Shown: positions 26,047-33,585 of the stretch, piece by piece
How positions within the stretch are numbered: position 1 is the stretch's first letter
How the letters are laid out: each line of letters starts with the position of its first letter
Origin: Prochlorococcus sp. AG-355-K03
GTDB lineage: Bacteria > Cyanobacteriota > Cyanobacteriia > PCC-6307 > Cyanobiaceae
Length of the DNA: 48,103 nucleotides
NCBI GenBank assembly: GCA_003278685.1
Contig: QCDS01000007.1
Span: 1 to 48,103 of the forward strand
Direction of reading: 5' to 3'
Translations under genes and position numbers: made by a program
Notes under the pieces: generated by a model
What the model saw: only the letters and a program-made list of their open reading frames with translations
Databases searched by the model: none
What the model was told of the DNA's origin: nothing

Positions 26047-26139
26047 TTAAATTAATTTAACTGCTCTTAAGAGCTTATCTAATGCGAAAGCAGCTCCAAA
26101 ACCAAAACCAATAAATGCAAAATAGAAAATGATGTTCAT
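26047..26139 (-). CDS. petL: Probable cytochrome b6f subunit PetL
   Basis: A 30-residue frame from ATG 26139 to TAA 26047. It is one hydrophobic helix, NIIFYFAFIGFGFGAAFAL, followed by DKLLRAVKLI. The length (about 30), single helix and basic C-terminal ending R-x-(V/I)-K-L-I match the small PetL subunit of the cytochrome b6f complex in cyanobacteria, which stabilises the dimer in the thylakoid membrane. It ends 5 bp from the convergent rimO stop. A 12-bp palindrome, GCTCTTAAGAGC, lies within its 3' part. Other single-helix photosystem or NDH subunits are possible, but the C-terminal motif favours PetL. Confidence 0.6.
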   Translation of the reverse strand: MNIIFYFAFIGFGFGAAFALDKLLRAVKLI

Positions 26140-26203
26140 TAATTTTTTTATTTTTATTTAATTTAACATCAGATGAAAAGATTAGATTTTTTCGTTTAAT
26201 TTC

Positions 26204-26593
26204 TTAATCTTGGATATAGGGTAATTTTTTGTATAAACATTCTTCTGCTTTTTGTAGTTCCCGGCCTAAATATAGAGCATGGTCGAATCTGGTTATTAAG
26301 TCATTTCTTTCTTCAGTGATCAATATTCCAAGTTGTTTCGCACTAATACCTTTAAAAACTTCATTACTAACTCTTTTATTTTGAGAGTCGCATTTGATTG
26401 GTTCATTTGTTTCTGGGTCAAGCGCATAGCCTTCCTCATCTATATTATTTAAAAAGTGCTCGCAAATTATTTTATTTTCTTCTAAATCTACTTTTATAAT
26501 AAAATAACCATTTGGATCTAAGTGTATATATCTGTTGGATAGATTATTATCAATCTTTATTTTTTCATCTAAACTTTTACTAGTGTTCATCAT
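26204..26593 (-). CDS. DUF4346 domain protein
   Basis: A 129-residue soluble protein consisting of a DUF4346 domain. RYIHLDPNGYFIIKVDLEENKIICEHF begins the domain, and HALYLGRELQKAEECLYKKLPYIQD closes it with the typical H-A-x-YLGREL-x-KAE and final Y-x-QD. In other cyanobacteria DUF4346 is found alone or fused to a pterin-binding-like domain. Its position near a RibD-C reductase and a tandem PTPS in the same minus-strand run fits that pterin association, though no biochemical function is known. It starts with two consecutive ATG codons. Confidence 0.75.
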   Translation of the reverse strand: MMNTSKSLDEKIKIDNNLSNRYIHLDPNGYFIIKVDLEENKIICEHFLNNIDEEGYALDPETNEPIKCDSQNKRVSNEVFKGISAKQLGILITEERNDLITRFDHALYLGRELQKAEECLYKKLPYIQD

Positions 26594-26650
26594 TAGAAGT
26601 TAATAAAAACTATATTACTAATATAATCTTTCGTAAAGCCAAATAATTTT

Positions 26651-27805
26651 TTATTTAAAGGGTATAGAATTATTCTCAAATTCAATTTCCGTCTCGGTTT
26701 GTTTATTAACTTCATTTAGCCAAGGATAAATAATATTTTCCATATTTTCGTCAAACCACTTATGCAAGCTGATGGTGCTTTTTGCAAAAAAACCCCTCCG
26801 CCTTTTATGTTTACCACCTGCACCAGGATCAAAAAAATGGATATTATTTTTTATTGCCCATTCAATTGGCTGGTAGTAACATAATTCAAAATGTAAATTA
26901 GATATTTCTTCTTGACTACCCCAATATCTACCCCACAAGTTAATTTTATTTTTAACGCACATCGACATAGCTAAAATATCATTTTTATCATTTTTTGATG
27001 CGCTAAAAAGTAAAAGATTTTTTTTATTATCAACAATTTTTTCGAAAAATGTAGATGTTAGATATTTACTTCCCCAAACTCCCCACCTTGAGCAATGCTG
27101 TTCATAAAAATTATGCATTTTCTTGAGGATTTCTTGGTTGATATCATCTTGATTAAAAATTTCTATTTTAATATCTTGTTTAGTAATTGATTGCCTCTCT
27201 TTTTTGATATTTTTTCTCTGATTAGAGTTAAATCTAGAGAGAAAATCATCAAACGTTTTTTCTCCATTACTCCTCCATTCACTGCTGGAATTTATCCATT
27301 CATAGTATCCTAAAGATTTAAGATGGTTGCCCCAGCTTTCATCAATATATAAAAAATTACAACTTAAAATTTTGTTTGTAATCGCGAAGCTTTCGATATT
27401 GTTTATGAGTAAATTGGTAATTTCTTTCTTATCTTTATTTTTTTTATAAAGAAATTGATATCCATTTACAGGACTATAAGGACTCATTCCAATTAATTTA
27501 GGGTAATAATTTAAATTCAGCTCTTGAGCTAATCGTGCAAATGATTGATCAAAAATGAATTCTCCATAGCTATGATTTTTTAAAAAAAGGGGAGCAATTC
27601 CTAATATTTCTTCATTTTTATAAGCAACAAAATATAGAGGCTGCCAACCAGTTTCTCGGGAAACACTTTTTGATATTTCAAGGTTTTTAAGCCAAGTCCA
27701 TTCATAAAATGGATTATTGATTTCATTTGCTAATTCATTCCATATCTCCTTGGAGATTTCCTTAATTGACAATTTGACTTCAACTTTAAGTATTTTTTGG
27801 TTCAT
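26651..27805 (-). CDS. GNAT-superfamily protein, DUF482/COG3146 type
   Basis: A 384-residue protein of the COG3146 family, related to FemAB/GNAT acyltransferases. Early on it has FYEWTWLKNLEISKSVSRETGWQP with GIAPLFLKNHSYGEF, and PYSPVNGYQFL follows. The C-terminal half has the GNAT-like stretch NLWGRYWGSQEEISNLHFELCYYQPIEWAI and ends with FDPGAGGKHKRRRGF, the family signature. Substrate and acyl donor are unknown; some annotations propose peptidoglycan-related acyl transfer. ATG start; lies 17 bp downstream of the RibD-C gene on the same strand. Confidence 0.82.
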   Translation of the reverse strand: MNQKILKVEVKLSIKEISKEIWNELANEINNPFYEWTWLKNLEISKSVSRETGWQPLYFVAYKNEEILGIAPLFLKNHSYGEFIFDQSFARLAQELNLNYYPKLIGMSPYSPVNGYQFLYKKNKDKKEITNLLINNIESFAITNKILSCNFLYIDESWGNHLKSLGYYEWINSSSEWRSNGEKTFDDFLSRFNSNQRKNIKKERQSITKQDIKIEIFNQDDINQEILKKMHNFYEQHCSRWGVWGSKYLTSTFFEKIVDNKKNLLLFSASKNDKNDILAMSMCVKNKINLWGRYWGSQEEISNLHFELCYYQPIEWAIKNNIHFFDPGAGGKHKRRRGFFAKSTISLHKWFDENMENIIYPWLNEVNKQTETEIEFENNSIPFK

Positions 27806-27822
27806 ATATTATTGAATCTATT

Positions 27823-28473
27823 TCAAATTTTTTTGTAATGAATATGGATTTCATTATTCATTAAATTTTTAATTGATTTTATTTCCCATAGTCTTTTGAG
27901 ATTAAAAATCTCATTTGTTTGTTCTGGAGGGATCCATGTATATCTACCTCCAATAATTCGTGGAATTATTGTAATTTTTATATCTGTTACTAGATCCTCT
28001 TTTATAAATGAATTTATAAGTTTTGTACCTCCTAGAAGAGCTAGATTATTTATCCCTTGTTTTTTTAGTGAAATTAAAGTTTTCTCCCATGAATCTTCGA
28101 AAAAAAGTTGTTTCTCGAAGTCATTATTTGACGAATTATCAACTTTACTTGAGCTTATTAGCCATCTTCTAATTGGTTGACGAAAGTATTTCCAATTACT
28201 GTTAAAGTTTTTGCTATTTGAAGCAACTATAGAAATTGGTTGGCTTTTTGATATATTTACTTCGCCATTATTATTGAGATTTTTAATTAAGTAAGTTGAT
28301 TGATGAGCTATTAAAGTACCTAAACCAAAAATGGTGGCGTCAACCATTGATAAGTTTTGATTTAACATTTTTTTATCTTCTTCACTTCCAAGATGCGATT
28401 CTCCCCCTCTAGGAAATGCAATTCTCCCATCAAGACTAGATGCTATAACAATTATTACTCTTGGGATACTCAA
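27823..28473 (-). CDS. RibD C-terminal / dihydrofolate reductase-like protein
   Basis: A 216-residue stand-alone RibD-C (pyrimidine reductase/DHFR-like) domain. Evidence is the N-terminal RVIIVIASSLDGRIAFPRGGESHLGS, then MVDATIFGLGTL (the NADPH-binding region) and the late GINNLALLGGTKLINSFIKEDLVTDIKITIIPRIIGG. The deaminase half of RibD is absent, so it is either a separate reductase of riboflavin synthesis or a reductase for another pterin-like substrate. The TTG start at 28473 overlaps the PTPS stop by 3 bp (TTGA), which indicates translational coupling. That pairing favours a role in pterin reduction, but this is inferred. Confidence 0.8.
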   Translation of the reverse strand: MSIPRVIIVIASSLDGRIAFPRGGESHLGSEEDKKMLNQNLSMVDATIFGLGTLIAHQSTYLIKNLNNNGEVNISKSQPISIVASNSKNFNSNWKYFRQPIRRWLISSSKVDNSSNNDFEKQLFFEDSWEKTLISLKKQGINNLALLGGTKLINSFIKEDLVTDIKITIIPRIIGGRYTWIPPEQTNEIFNLKRLWEIKSIKNLMNNEIHIHYKKI

Positions 28474-29396
28474 GTTTGTGTTACTAAACTATTTTCAAAT
28501 TTCAACTTTAATGAATTGGTTAACTTTTGATCAACATAAATTTCTGCAGCATTATTTGGACTCTCTTGAAGTCTTATTTTGTGTAATGTTGCACCAAGGT
28601 TTTGTATTGGTTTTTTAAGAATATCAGAAATATACAAAGCTATATTTTCAGCAGTTGGAACACAATTATGGAAAAATTCGATGTCTTTATTTAGAAAAGT
28701 ATGATCTAGTTGTTCAACAACCAAGTCATTAATTATCTCTTGGAGAGCAGATAAGTCGCAAACCATTCCTGTTCTTTTATCAATGTCTCCTTTTACAGTT
28801 ATTTCGACAAGATAGTTATGACCATGCCCATTAACTCTGGCACATTTCCCATAGATTTTTTTATTTTCATCTAAGGATATCTCTTCTTTTGCAAGTCTAT
28901 GAGCGGCTGCAAAATGAGTTTGAACTGTTAAAAATGCTTCCATGTTTTTTCCAAAATAATCTGCCCATAAATTTGGGTTTTCATAAAGCCTTAGACTTGT
29001 AAGAGGTAAATCATCTTTTAGACGACTCCAAATAACCTTTACTAATGCTTCAGTTGTGGGAAGTATTCCCTCTTGATTATCAACATTAAATTCAGGCCAG
29101 ACATCATTTAAAAAACGAAAATCTAATTGTCCAGTAACCTTATCTTTAATAGAGTGTTTTACATCAGAGAGATTAAGTACCATTCCATCAGAGTCTAGTT
29201 CTCCACCCATTGAAACAATAAGTTCATAATTATGACCATGCCCTGGAGAAATACTGCACTTTCCAAAAAGAGATAAATTTTCTTCTGGGCTTTTTTCAGG
29301 GAGCCAGTAACGGTGACTAGAACTAAAGCAGGCACGTCGAGTTATGACGCATTCACGCCCTTTTCCATGTAATGGTCTGGATTGTGTAGAAGTCAT
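28470..29396 (-). CDS. Tandem 6-pyruvoyl-tetrahydropterin synthase fusion protein
   Basis: Two PTPS/QueD-type domains in one 308-residue chain, about double the usual 120-150. Domain 1 (about 16-145) has zinc ligands His28, His53 and His55 and candidate Cys47. Domain 2 (about 153-292) has His166, His191 and His193 with Cys185. In both, the Cys lies five residues before HGH (C-x5-HGH), the form seen in true PTPS; QueD has C-x3-HGH. The catalytic Asp-His pair is complete in domain 2 (LDHTFLN, Asp231/His232), but in domain 1 His is replaced by Phe93 (LDFRFLN). Glu139 and Glu278 are present. Likely converts dihydroneopterin triphosphate in a cyanopterin-type pathway. Confidence 0.85.
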   Translation of the reverse strand: MTSTQSRPLHGKGRECVITRRACFSSSHRYWLPEKSPEENLSLFGKCSISPGHGHNYELIVSMGGELDSDGMVLNLSDVKHSIKDKVTGQLDFRFLNDVWPEFNVDNQEGILPTTEALVKVIWSRLKDDLPLTSLRLYENPNLWADYFGKNMEAFLTVQTHFAAAHRLAKEEISLDENKKIYGKCARVNGHGHNYLVEITVKGDIDKRTGMVCDLSALQEIINDLVVEQLDHTFLNKDIEFFHNCVPTAENIALYISDILKKPIQNLGATLHKIRLQESPNNAAEIYVDQKLTNSLKLKFENSLVTQT

Positions 29397-29446
29397 AACT
29401 TTCTGCGATAATACTATCTTAAGGTTTTAAATACGCTTTTGTCTTT

Positions 29447-30004
29447 ATGGAACAATCTATTATAAAAAAAACAGTTTATTCTTTAAAGGGCAGAAGCATA
29501 TTTTTAATAGGAATGATGGGTTCTGGTAAGTCACAAACCGGTTTGAAGCTGGCTGAATTATTGAAGTATAAATATATTGATTTGGATTTATTAATAGAGA
29601 AGTTGGCAAAAAAATCTATCAATCAAATTTTCAATGATGAAGGAGAAGATAATTTCCGTGAATTAGAAGCAAACTGCCTAAAAGAAACTATCAAAATTCC
29701 TTCATTAGTAATCTCAACTGGTGGAGGAATAGTTACCAAATCGGAAAACTGGGGAATCTTAAGACAGGGAATAATTGCTTGGTTAGATCTCGACAAAGAT
29801 ATAGCAATTGACAGATTGAAAAATGAAATTGAAAAAAGGCCACTTCTTCAGGGAAAGAATCTAAATGATTTATATATGAGCATTTTTCAATCTAGAGAAA
29901 ATTTGTATTCTCAAGCAGATTTAAGAATTCAAGTAAAAAAGGAAAATATTGAAGAAGTCGCTATGAAAATAATTAATTCAATTCATAAAGAAATAATTAG
30001 TTAA
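29447..30004 (+). CDS. aroK: Shikimate kinase
   Basis: Phosphorylates shikimate with ATP, step five of the shikimate pathway to chorismate and aromatic amino acids. The P-loop GMMGSGKS is at 22-29, shikimate-binding YIDLDLLIE with the Asp-Leu-Asp pattern follows, then FRELEANCL and the STGGGIV loop. The lid has EKRPLL. At 185 residues it is normal. The ATG at 29447 is 50 bp from the divergent PTPS gene. The stop overlaps the convergent CRR7-family gene by 4 bp. Confidence 0.95.
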   Translation: MEQSIIKKTVYSLKGRSIFLIGMMGSGKSQTGLKLAELLKYKYIDLDLLIEKLAKKSINQIFNDEGEDNFRELEANCLKETIKIPSLVISTGGGIVTKSENWGILRQGIIAWLDLDKDIAIDRLKNEIEKRPLLQGKNLNDLYMSIFQSRENLYSQADLRIQVKKENIEEVAMKIINSIHKEIIS

Positions 30005-30258
30005 TCTGGTTCAATTCTTACTGCAAACCATTTGATAACATATCCTAATTTTATTTCTAATTCATATGTGCTTTCCAATAATTCTTCAAAAAATTCCTGA
30101 TCAGGATCTTCTATATTTTGATATATTGATTTTGTTTCTGTCTTACTAAGCCAATTCTTCAACCATAAAATTGCTTCTTGCTTTGATACAATTTTTTCTT
30201 TTGAATCTGGCTCTAATAATACATAATGATCTGATGCTCTTATTAGTGGATTTGACAT
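30001..30258 (-). CDS. CRR7-family protein (chlororespiratory reduction 7)
   Basis: An 85-residue soluble protein. HYVLLEPDSKEKIVSKQEAILWLKNWL near the N-terminus and the C-terminal TYELEIKLGYVIKWFAVRIEPD match the CRR7 domain, whose members end in W-(Y/F)-A-V-R-(L/I)-E. In plants CRR7 is needed for assembly of the chloroplast NDH complex, so this may help assemble NDH-1 here, an inference from the plant protein. Its start codon is one base from that of the divergent gene at 30260, leaving no dedicated promoter space for either. Confidence 0.72.
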   Translation of the reverse strand: MSNPLIRASDHYVLLEPDSKEKIVSKQEAILWLKNWLSKTETKSIYQNIEDPDQEFFEELLESTYELEIKLGYVIKWFAVRIEPD

Positions 30259-30259
30259 A

Positions 30260-30967
30260 ATGAAGATTCTTCTTGGATTAATTCTTTGCTTGATATTTCA
30301 AGGAATTTTTTTAGAAAGTTCTTTTGCTGTAGTAGATCCTAACGTAAGAGAGTTTTTGGAAAAACGTGAAAATCAATGGCCGGAATTATATTTGCCAAAT
30401 TTTAAATTATCTGATATTTCTAAAGATTTAATTTATCCTAAATGGTTCGAGGGGAATTGGCTTGTTACTTCTCAAGATATGGTTAACATTTCAGAACAGC
30501 CTGTTATTTACAAAGTAAATTTCTTTAAAAATGATTCAGATTTGATTGTTGGTAATCGTGCAAAAAATTCTGAATCTATTGGAAAAGCAATATTTGGTGA
30601 TACTTTAATCAAGGTTGTAAATGATCCTCAATCTATTAATAATCAAATTACTTATTTAAAAGATGATTTTTACATCGATTCAAGAATTACAGGGAGAAAT
30701 CAAATCCAAGATGATAATATTTTTTTTGCAGATGAGCTAGTGATACAAACAGCGCATAAGCCAGGTGCTTCAAGGATTAATCAGGTAGAGACCATTAGTA
30801 AATTTCAAAAATGTTCCGAAAAAATATTGGAAGTTGATAATTCAATCAAACCATCAATTTGTGGAGTACAGTATGTTGCTTCTTATGGTTCAAAAGTTGG
30901 TGATCCTTCTATTCATGCTGTAAAAACAAATAAATACAAATTGACGTTTGAATTTATTGAGAGTTAG
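30260..30967 (+). CDS. Secreted/lumenal conserved hypothetical protein
   Basis: A 235-residue protein with a typical signal peptide: MKI, hydrophobic core LLGLILCLIFQGIFL, then ESSFAVVDPN with a possible AVV/SFA cleavage site. The mature part contains WPELYLPNFKLSDISKDLIYPKWFEGNWLVTS and looks like a beta-rich lipocalin-like fold (GNW plus repeated strands). I recall related cyanobacterial and plastid proteins annotated only as a DUF (possibly DUF6816). Cellular location is probably periplasm or thylakoid lumen. It is divergent from the CRR7-family gene with one base between starts, and overlaps the convergent GST gene by 14 bp. Confidence 0.68.
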   Translation: MKILLGLILCLIFQGIFLESSFAVVDPNVREFLEKRENQWPELYLPNFKLSDISKDLIYPKWFEGNWLVTSQDMVNISEQPVIYKVNFFKNDSDLIVGNRAKNSESIGKAIFGDTLIKVVNDPQSINNQITYLKDDFYIDSRITGRNQIQDDNIFFADELVIQTAHKPGASRINQVETISKFQKCSEKILEVDNSIKPSICGVQYVASYGSKVGDPSIHAVKTNKYKLTFEFIES

Positions 30968-31679
30968 CACTAAAAAGATATTCCTCTAAGTTGTTCCTCC
31001 ACATAAAAAGATTTTCTAAATAAGGGTTATTTATGTATTCTTGGCTCCCCTCCCCTGAAAGAATTGGTCCTGCAGACTTTGGAAATTTAAGAAGGGATAA
31101 TTGAGCAGCAATTGAAATATCTGCAATTGATAAACTATCTCCAACTAAATATTTTTTGTTGATCAAGGATTTTGATAAAGCTTCCAGTAATTTTTGGAGT
31201 TCTAAATTATCTTTAGAAGACAAAACTACATTAGAAATTCTACTAAGATTTTCAAAAGGTAATTTATCAACAATACTTTTAACTGAAGAAGGTATTTCAT
31301 CTGGAAGTAATGCAGTTCTTAGCTGTGGATTTTCTATTGCAGATTTTATTAATGCTTTTCTACAAGTTGTCGCCATTGTAGTATCGGCCCAATCTTCAAT
31401 TAGTTTGCATTGAGCAAATAATATTGGGTCCTCAGGAAAAAGTGGATTGTTATCATTTTTTTTATCTATATATTCGCAAATAGTTGAAGAGTCATTAATA
31501 ACTTGATCATTACTATCAACTATTACAGGTACTTGTTTTTGACCTGATAATTTAAAGATTTCAAATTGGCCTATTCCAGGTGTTACTTCTTCAACTCGAT
31601 ATTGAAGTTTTTTTGCATGAAGAGCCATTCTTGTTTTTAAACAAAAGGCACTATGCCTAAATTGATATAATGTAATCAT
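30954..31679 (-). CDS. Glutathione S-transferase-like protein
   Basis: A 241-residue cytosolic protein of the GST superfamily. The N-terminal thioredoxin-like domain has YQFRHSAFCLKTRMALHAKKL, with a Ser/Cys region in the usual glutathione-activating place, then the cis-Pro motif KQVPVIVD and the gamma-glutamyl-binding NDSSTICEYID. The C-terminal helical domain contains LVGDSLSIADISIAAQL, the N-capping box of GSTs. Substrate unknown; could act in glutathione-linked detoxification. ATG start. It is divergent from DUF751 across about 54 bp. Confidence 0.88.
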   Translation of the reverse strand: MITLYQFRHSAFCLKTRMALHAKKLQYRVEEVTPGIGQFEIFKLSGQKQVPVIVDSNDQVINDSSTICEYIDKKNDNNPLFPEDPILFAQCKLIEDWADTTMATTCRKALIKSAIENPQLRTALLPDEIPSSVKSIVDKLPFENLSRISNVVLSSKDNLELQKLLEALSKSLINKKYLVGDSLSIADISIAAQLSLLKFPKSAGPILSGEGSQEYINNPYLENLFMWRNNLEEYLFSANSQ

Positions 31680-31733
31680 GCTGTTTAATGTTTGTTAAAA
31701 CCTAGCTAAAAAAGTAATCTATTTGTGGAGCTG

Positions 31734-31943
31734 ATGGGCGAATTTTTCTCTAATGTTGCAAGATATCCAAAGTATTTGATATCCATCATTGTTGGGGGAC
31801 TTGTTGCTTTGCTTGAACCTTTATTCAAGAATAGATCAAATCCACTCACTGTAGTGGGTTTGATATCTTCTGTCTTAAGTGCTTTCATAACTGTTTATTT
31901 TGTCTTGCAAGCGATGACAAACCCAATAAATTTACAACCATAA
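31734..31943 (+). CDS. DUF751 family small membrane protein
   Basis: A 69-residue protein with the start placed at ATG 31734 (MGEFFSNVARYPKY); a GTG three codons upstream is an alternative. FFxNVxRYPxY at the N-terminus followed by two membrane helices (LISIIVGGLVALLEPLF and PLTVVGLISSVLSAFITVYFVL) is the DUF751 pattern of cyanobacteria and plastids. Function unknown. The stop overlaps the rbfA start (TAATG), so DUF751-rbfA-hemD form an overlapping operon. Confidence 0.8.
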   Translation: MGEFFSNVARYPKYLISIIVGGLVALLEPLFKNRSNPLTVVGLISSVLSAFITVYFVLQAMTNPINLQP

Positions 31944-32335
31944 TGCCAAATAACTACCGTCTTGCAAAAGTTTCTTCTCTTTTGAAGAAAGAAATAACCC
32001 TTATTTTGCAGAATGATTTGGAAAATGATCTTATTAGAGATCATTTCGTCAATATTTCTAAGATTGATTTATCAGGTGATTTGCAACACTGTAAAATTTA
32101 CATAACTTCAACTGCTCAAGAGAAAGTGAGGAAAGAGATTGTAGCAAACTTGAATACTGCTAAAAGCTCGATAAGGCATAGTTTGGGAAAAAGAATAGAG
32201 ATGAGAAGAATTCCAGAAATAATTTTTAAAGACGATGTTGTTTTTGATAAAGGATTATCAGTCTTGAAACTTCTCGATGAATTAAAACATAAAAATCAAA
32301 ATAATAATTTTGAGGAAAAGGATGCCAATAGTTGA
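31943..32335 (+). CDS. rbfA: Ribosome-binding factor A
   Basis: A small KH-like protein that binds the 30S subunit and matures the 5' end of 16S rRNA, important at low temperature. It has 130 residues. The N-terminal YRLAKVSSLLKKEITLILQ is typical, with ISKIDLSGDLQHCKIYIT in the core strand, IRHSLGKRIEMRRIPEIIF and a final DKGLSVLKLLDEL. Start ATG 31943, coupled to DUF751; the last 14 bp overlap hemD. Confidence 0.94.
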   Translation: MPNNYRLAKVSSLLKKEITLILQNDLENDLIRDHFVNISKIDLSGDLQHCKIYITSTAQEKVRKEIVANLNTAKSSIRHSLGKRIEMRRIPEIIFKDDVVFDKGLSVLKLLDELKHKNQNNNFEEKDANS

Positions 32336-33119
32336 TCTACCCCTTGATCAAAGAAATATAATCATTACTCGATCAAAAGAAGGGATATTGGATATAAAAA
32401 AGATATTCACAAGCAAGGGCGCTAATGTATTTGATTTGCCTGCAATAAGTATTGGTGATCCTGATGATTTGAATCCTCTTGACGAAGCATTAAATCAAAT
32501 TAATGATTTTCATTGGATTATTTTTTCTAGTAGTAATGGGATCAAATTTGTGGATAAAAGACTTAGATACTTTAATAGTTCATTAAAAGAATGTTCTAAA
32601 AAAACTAAAATCGCCGTAGTCGGAGAAAAAACCTCAAAAACTCTTGATGATTTTGGGATTAAGGCTGATTTCATACCTCCAGAATTCGTTGCTGAAAGTT
32701 TAATTGATAATTTCCCAGTATCTGGTTATGGACTTCGAGTCTTTGTCCCAAGAGTTCAAACAGGTGGTAGGGATCTAATTGCAGATCAATTTAGAAAGGC
32801 TGGTGCCCGTGTATTTGAGGTTGCTGCCTATGAAACTAGATGTCCTGACTCAATTCCTGAAGAAACAATTGATATTATTTCTAATCAAAAAGTAGATGCA
32901 ATTATTTTCTCAAGCGGTAAAACCGTGGTAAATGCTGCTTTTTTACTAGAAAAAAAACTTGGCAAACAATGGTTAGAATATTTTGATCAGATTAAGTTGT
33001 TATCTATTGGACCTCAGACAACAAAAATATGCAACAAGATTTTTGGAAGAGTTGATAGTCAGGCACAAAAATATACCTTTGAAGGACTGCTAGATCTGGC
33101 AATTAAAATTTTTAGTTAG
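32322..33119 (+). CDS. hemD: Uroporphyrinogen-III synthase
   Basis: Cyclises hydroxymethylbilane to uroporphyrinogen III, the common precursor of chlorophyll, haem and sirohaem. With the ATG at 32322 it has 265 residues; a TTG four codons upstream is less likely. Diverse sequence but clear landmarks: IIITRSKEG at the N-terminus, WIIFSSSNGIKFV in domain 1, the hinge GLRVFVPRVQTGGRDLIADQFRKAGARVFEVAAYET, and DAIIFSSGKTVVNA plus LLSIGPQTTK in domain 2. It overlaps rbfA by 14 bp at the start and the convergent SRPBCC gene by 8 bp at the end. Confidence 0.92.
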   Translation: MPIVDLPLDQRNIIITRSKEGILDIKKIFTSKGANVFDLPAISIGDPDDLNPLDEALNQINDFHWIIFSSSNGIKFVDKRLRYFNSSLKECSKKTKIAVVGEKTSKTLDDFGIKADFIPPEFVAESLIDNFPVSGYGLRVFVPRVQTGGRDLIADQFRKAGARVFEVAAYETRCPDSIPEETIDIISNQKVDAIIFSSGKTVVNAAFLLEKKLGKQWLEYFDQIKLLSIGPQTTKICNKIFGRVDSQAQKYTFEGLLDLAIKIFS

Positions 33120-33582
33120 AACAATTTTTTGAATAGTTCTTTTCAACTAAATCTTTGAACCTATCTATATTGGCCTGTAACTCGTTTGTAACCATTTTGC
33201 CTAAGATATTTTCTTCCATAAAACGCGCAATCATTTTAGGTAGCTCATAAGTTATTGCTAAATTTACCGTTGTGATTTGTTCAGCTTTACTTTCGAAAAC
33301 TACTGATCCCTCAGTTGGTAAACCTCCTATAGATTTCCATTTGAGTTTGCTTTTTTCAACCCTTTCTGTAATTTGCGCTTTCCATTTAAACCTAAAGCCA
33401 TTAGCAGCTAAAGTCCATTCTGTTAAATCTGGTAATTTATTAGTCTCTTCATCAACTGTTTTTACAGATTCAATCCAGCTCATCCAAAGTGACATTGAGT
33501 CTAAATCGCTCCACGTATCCCAAACATTTTCAATAGGCGCATTAACAACTGTTATTACGTCATGTTTTAGCCAAGTACCCAT
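33112..33582 (-). CDS. SRPBCC / cyclase-dehydrase-like lipid-binding fold protein
   Basis: A 156-residue protein of the START/SRPBCC superfamily (Polyketide_cyc type). The ATG at 33582 is preferred to the preceding TTG. The N-terminal VITVVNAPIENVWDTWSDLDSMSLWMSWIESV, alternating strands, and the long C-terminal helix LGKMVTNELQANIDRFKDLVEK are typical of this ligand-pocket fold. It starts 3 bp after the crtQ stop, so it is probably co-transcribed; that suggests a carotenoid-linked role such as carrier or cofactor. No enzymatic residues can be pointed out. Confidence 0.8.
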   Translation of the reverse strand: MGTWLKHDVITVVNAPIENVWDTWSDLDSMSLWMSWIESVKTVDEETNKLPDLTEWTLAANGFRFKWKAQITERVEKSKLKWKSIGGLPTEGSVVFESKAEQITTVNLAITYELPKMIARFMEENILGKMVTNELQANIDRFKDLVEKNYSKNCSN

Positions 33583-33585
33583 CAA

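Noticed and set aside
26063-26074. Palindrome GCTCTTAAGAGC after rimO, considered as a terminator
   Set aside because: It has no loop, is not followed by a T-run on the rimO strand, and is accounted for by the probable petL coding sequence.
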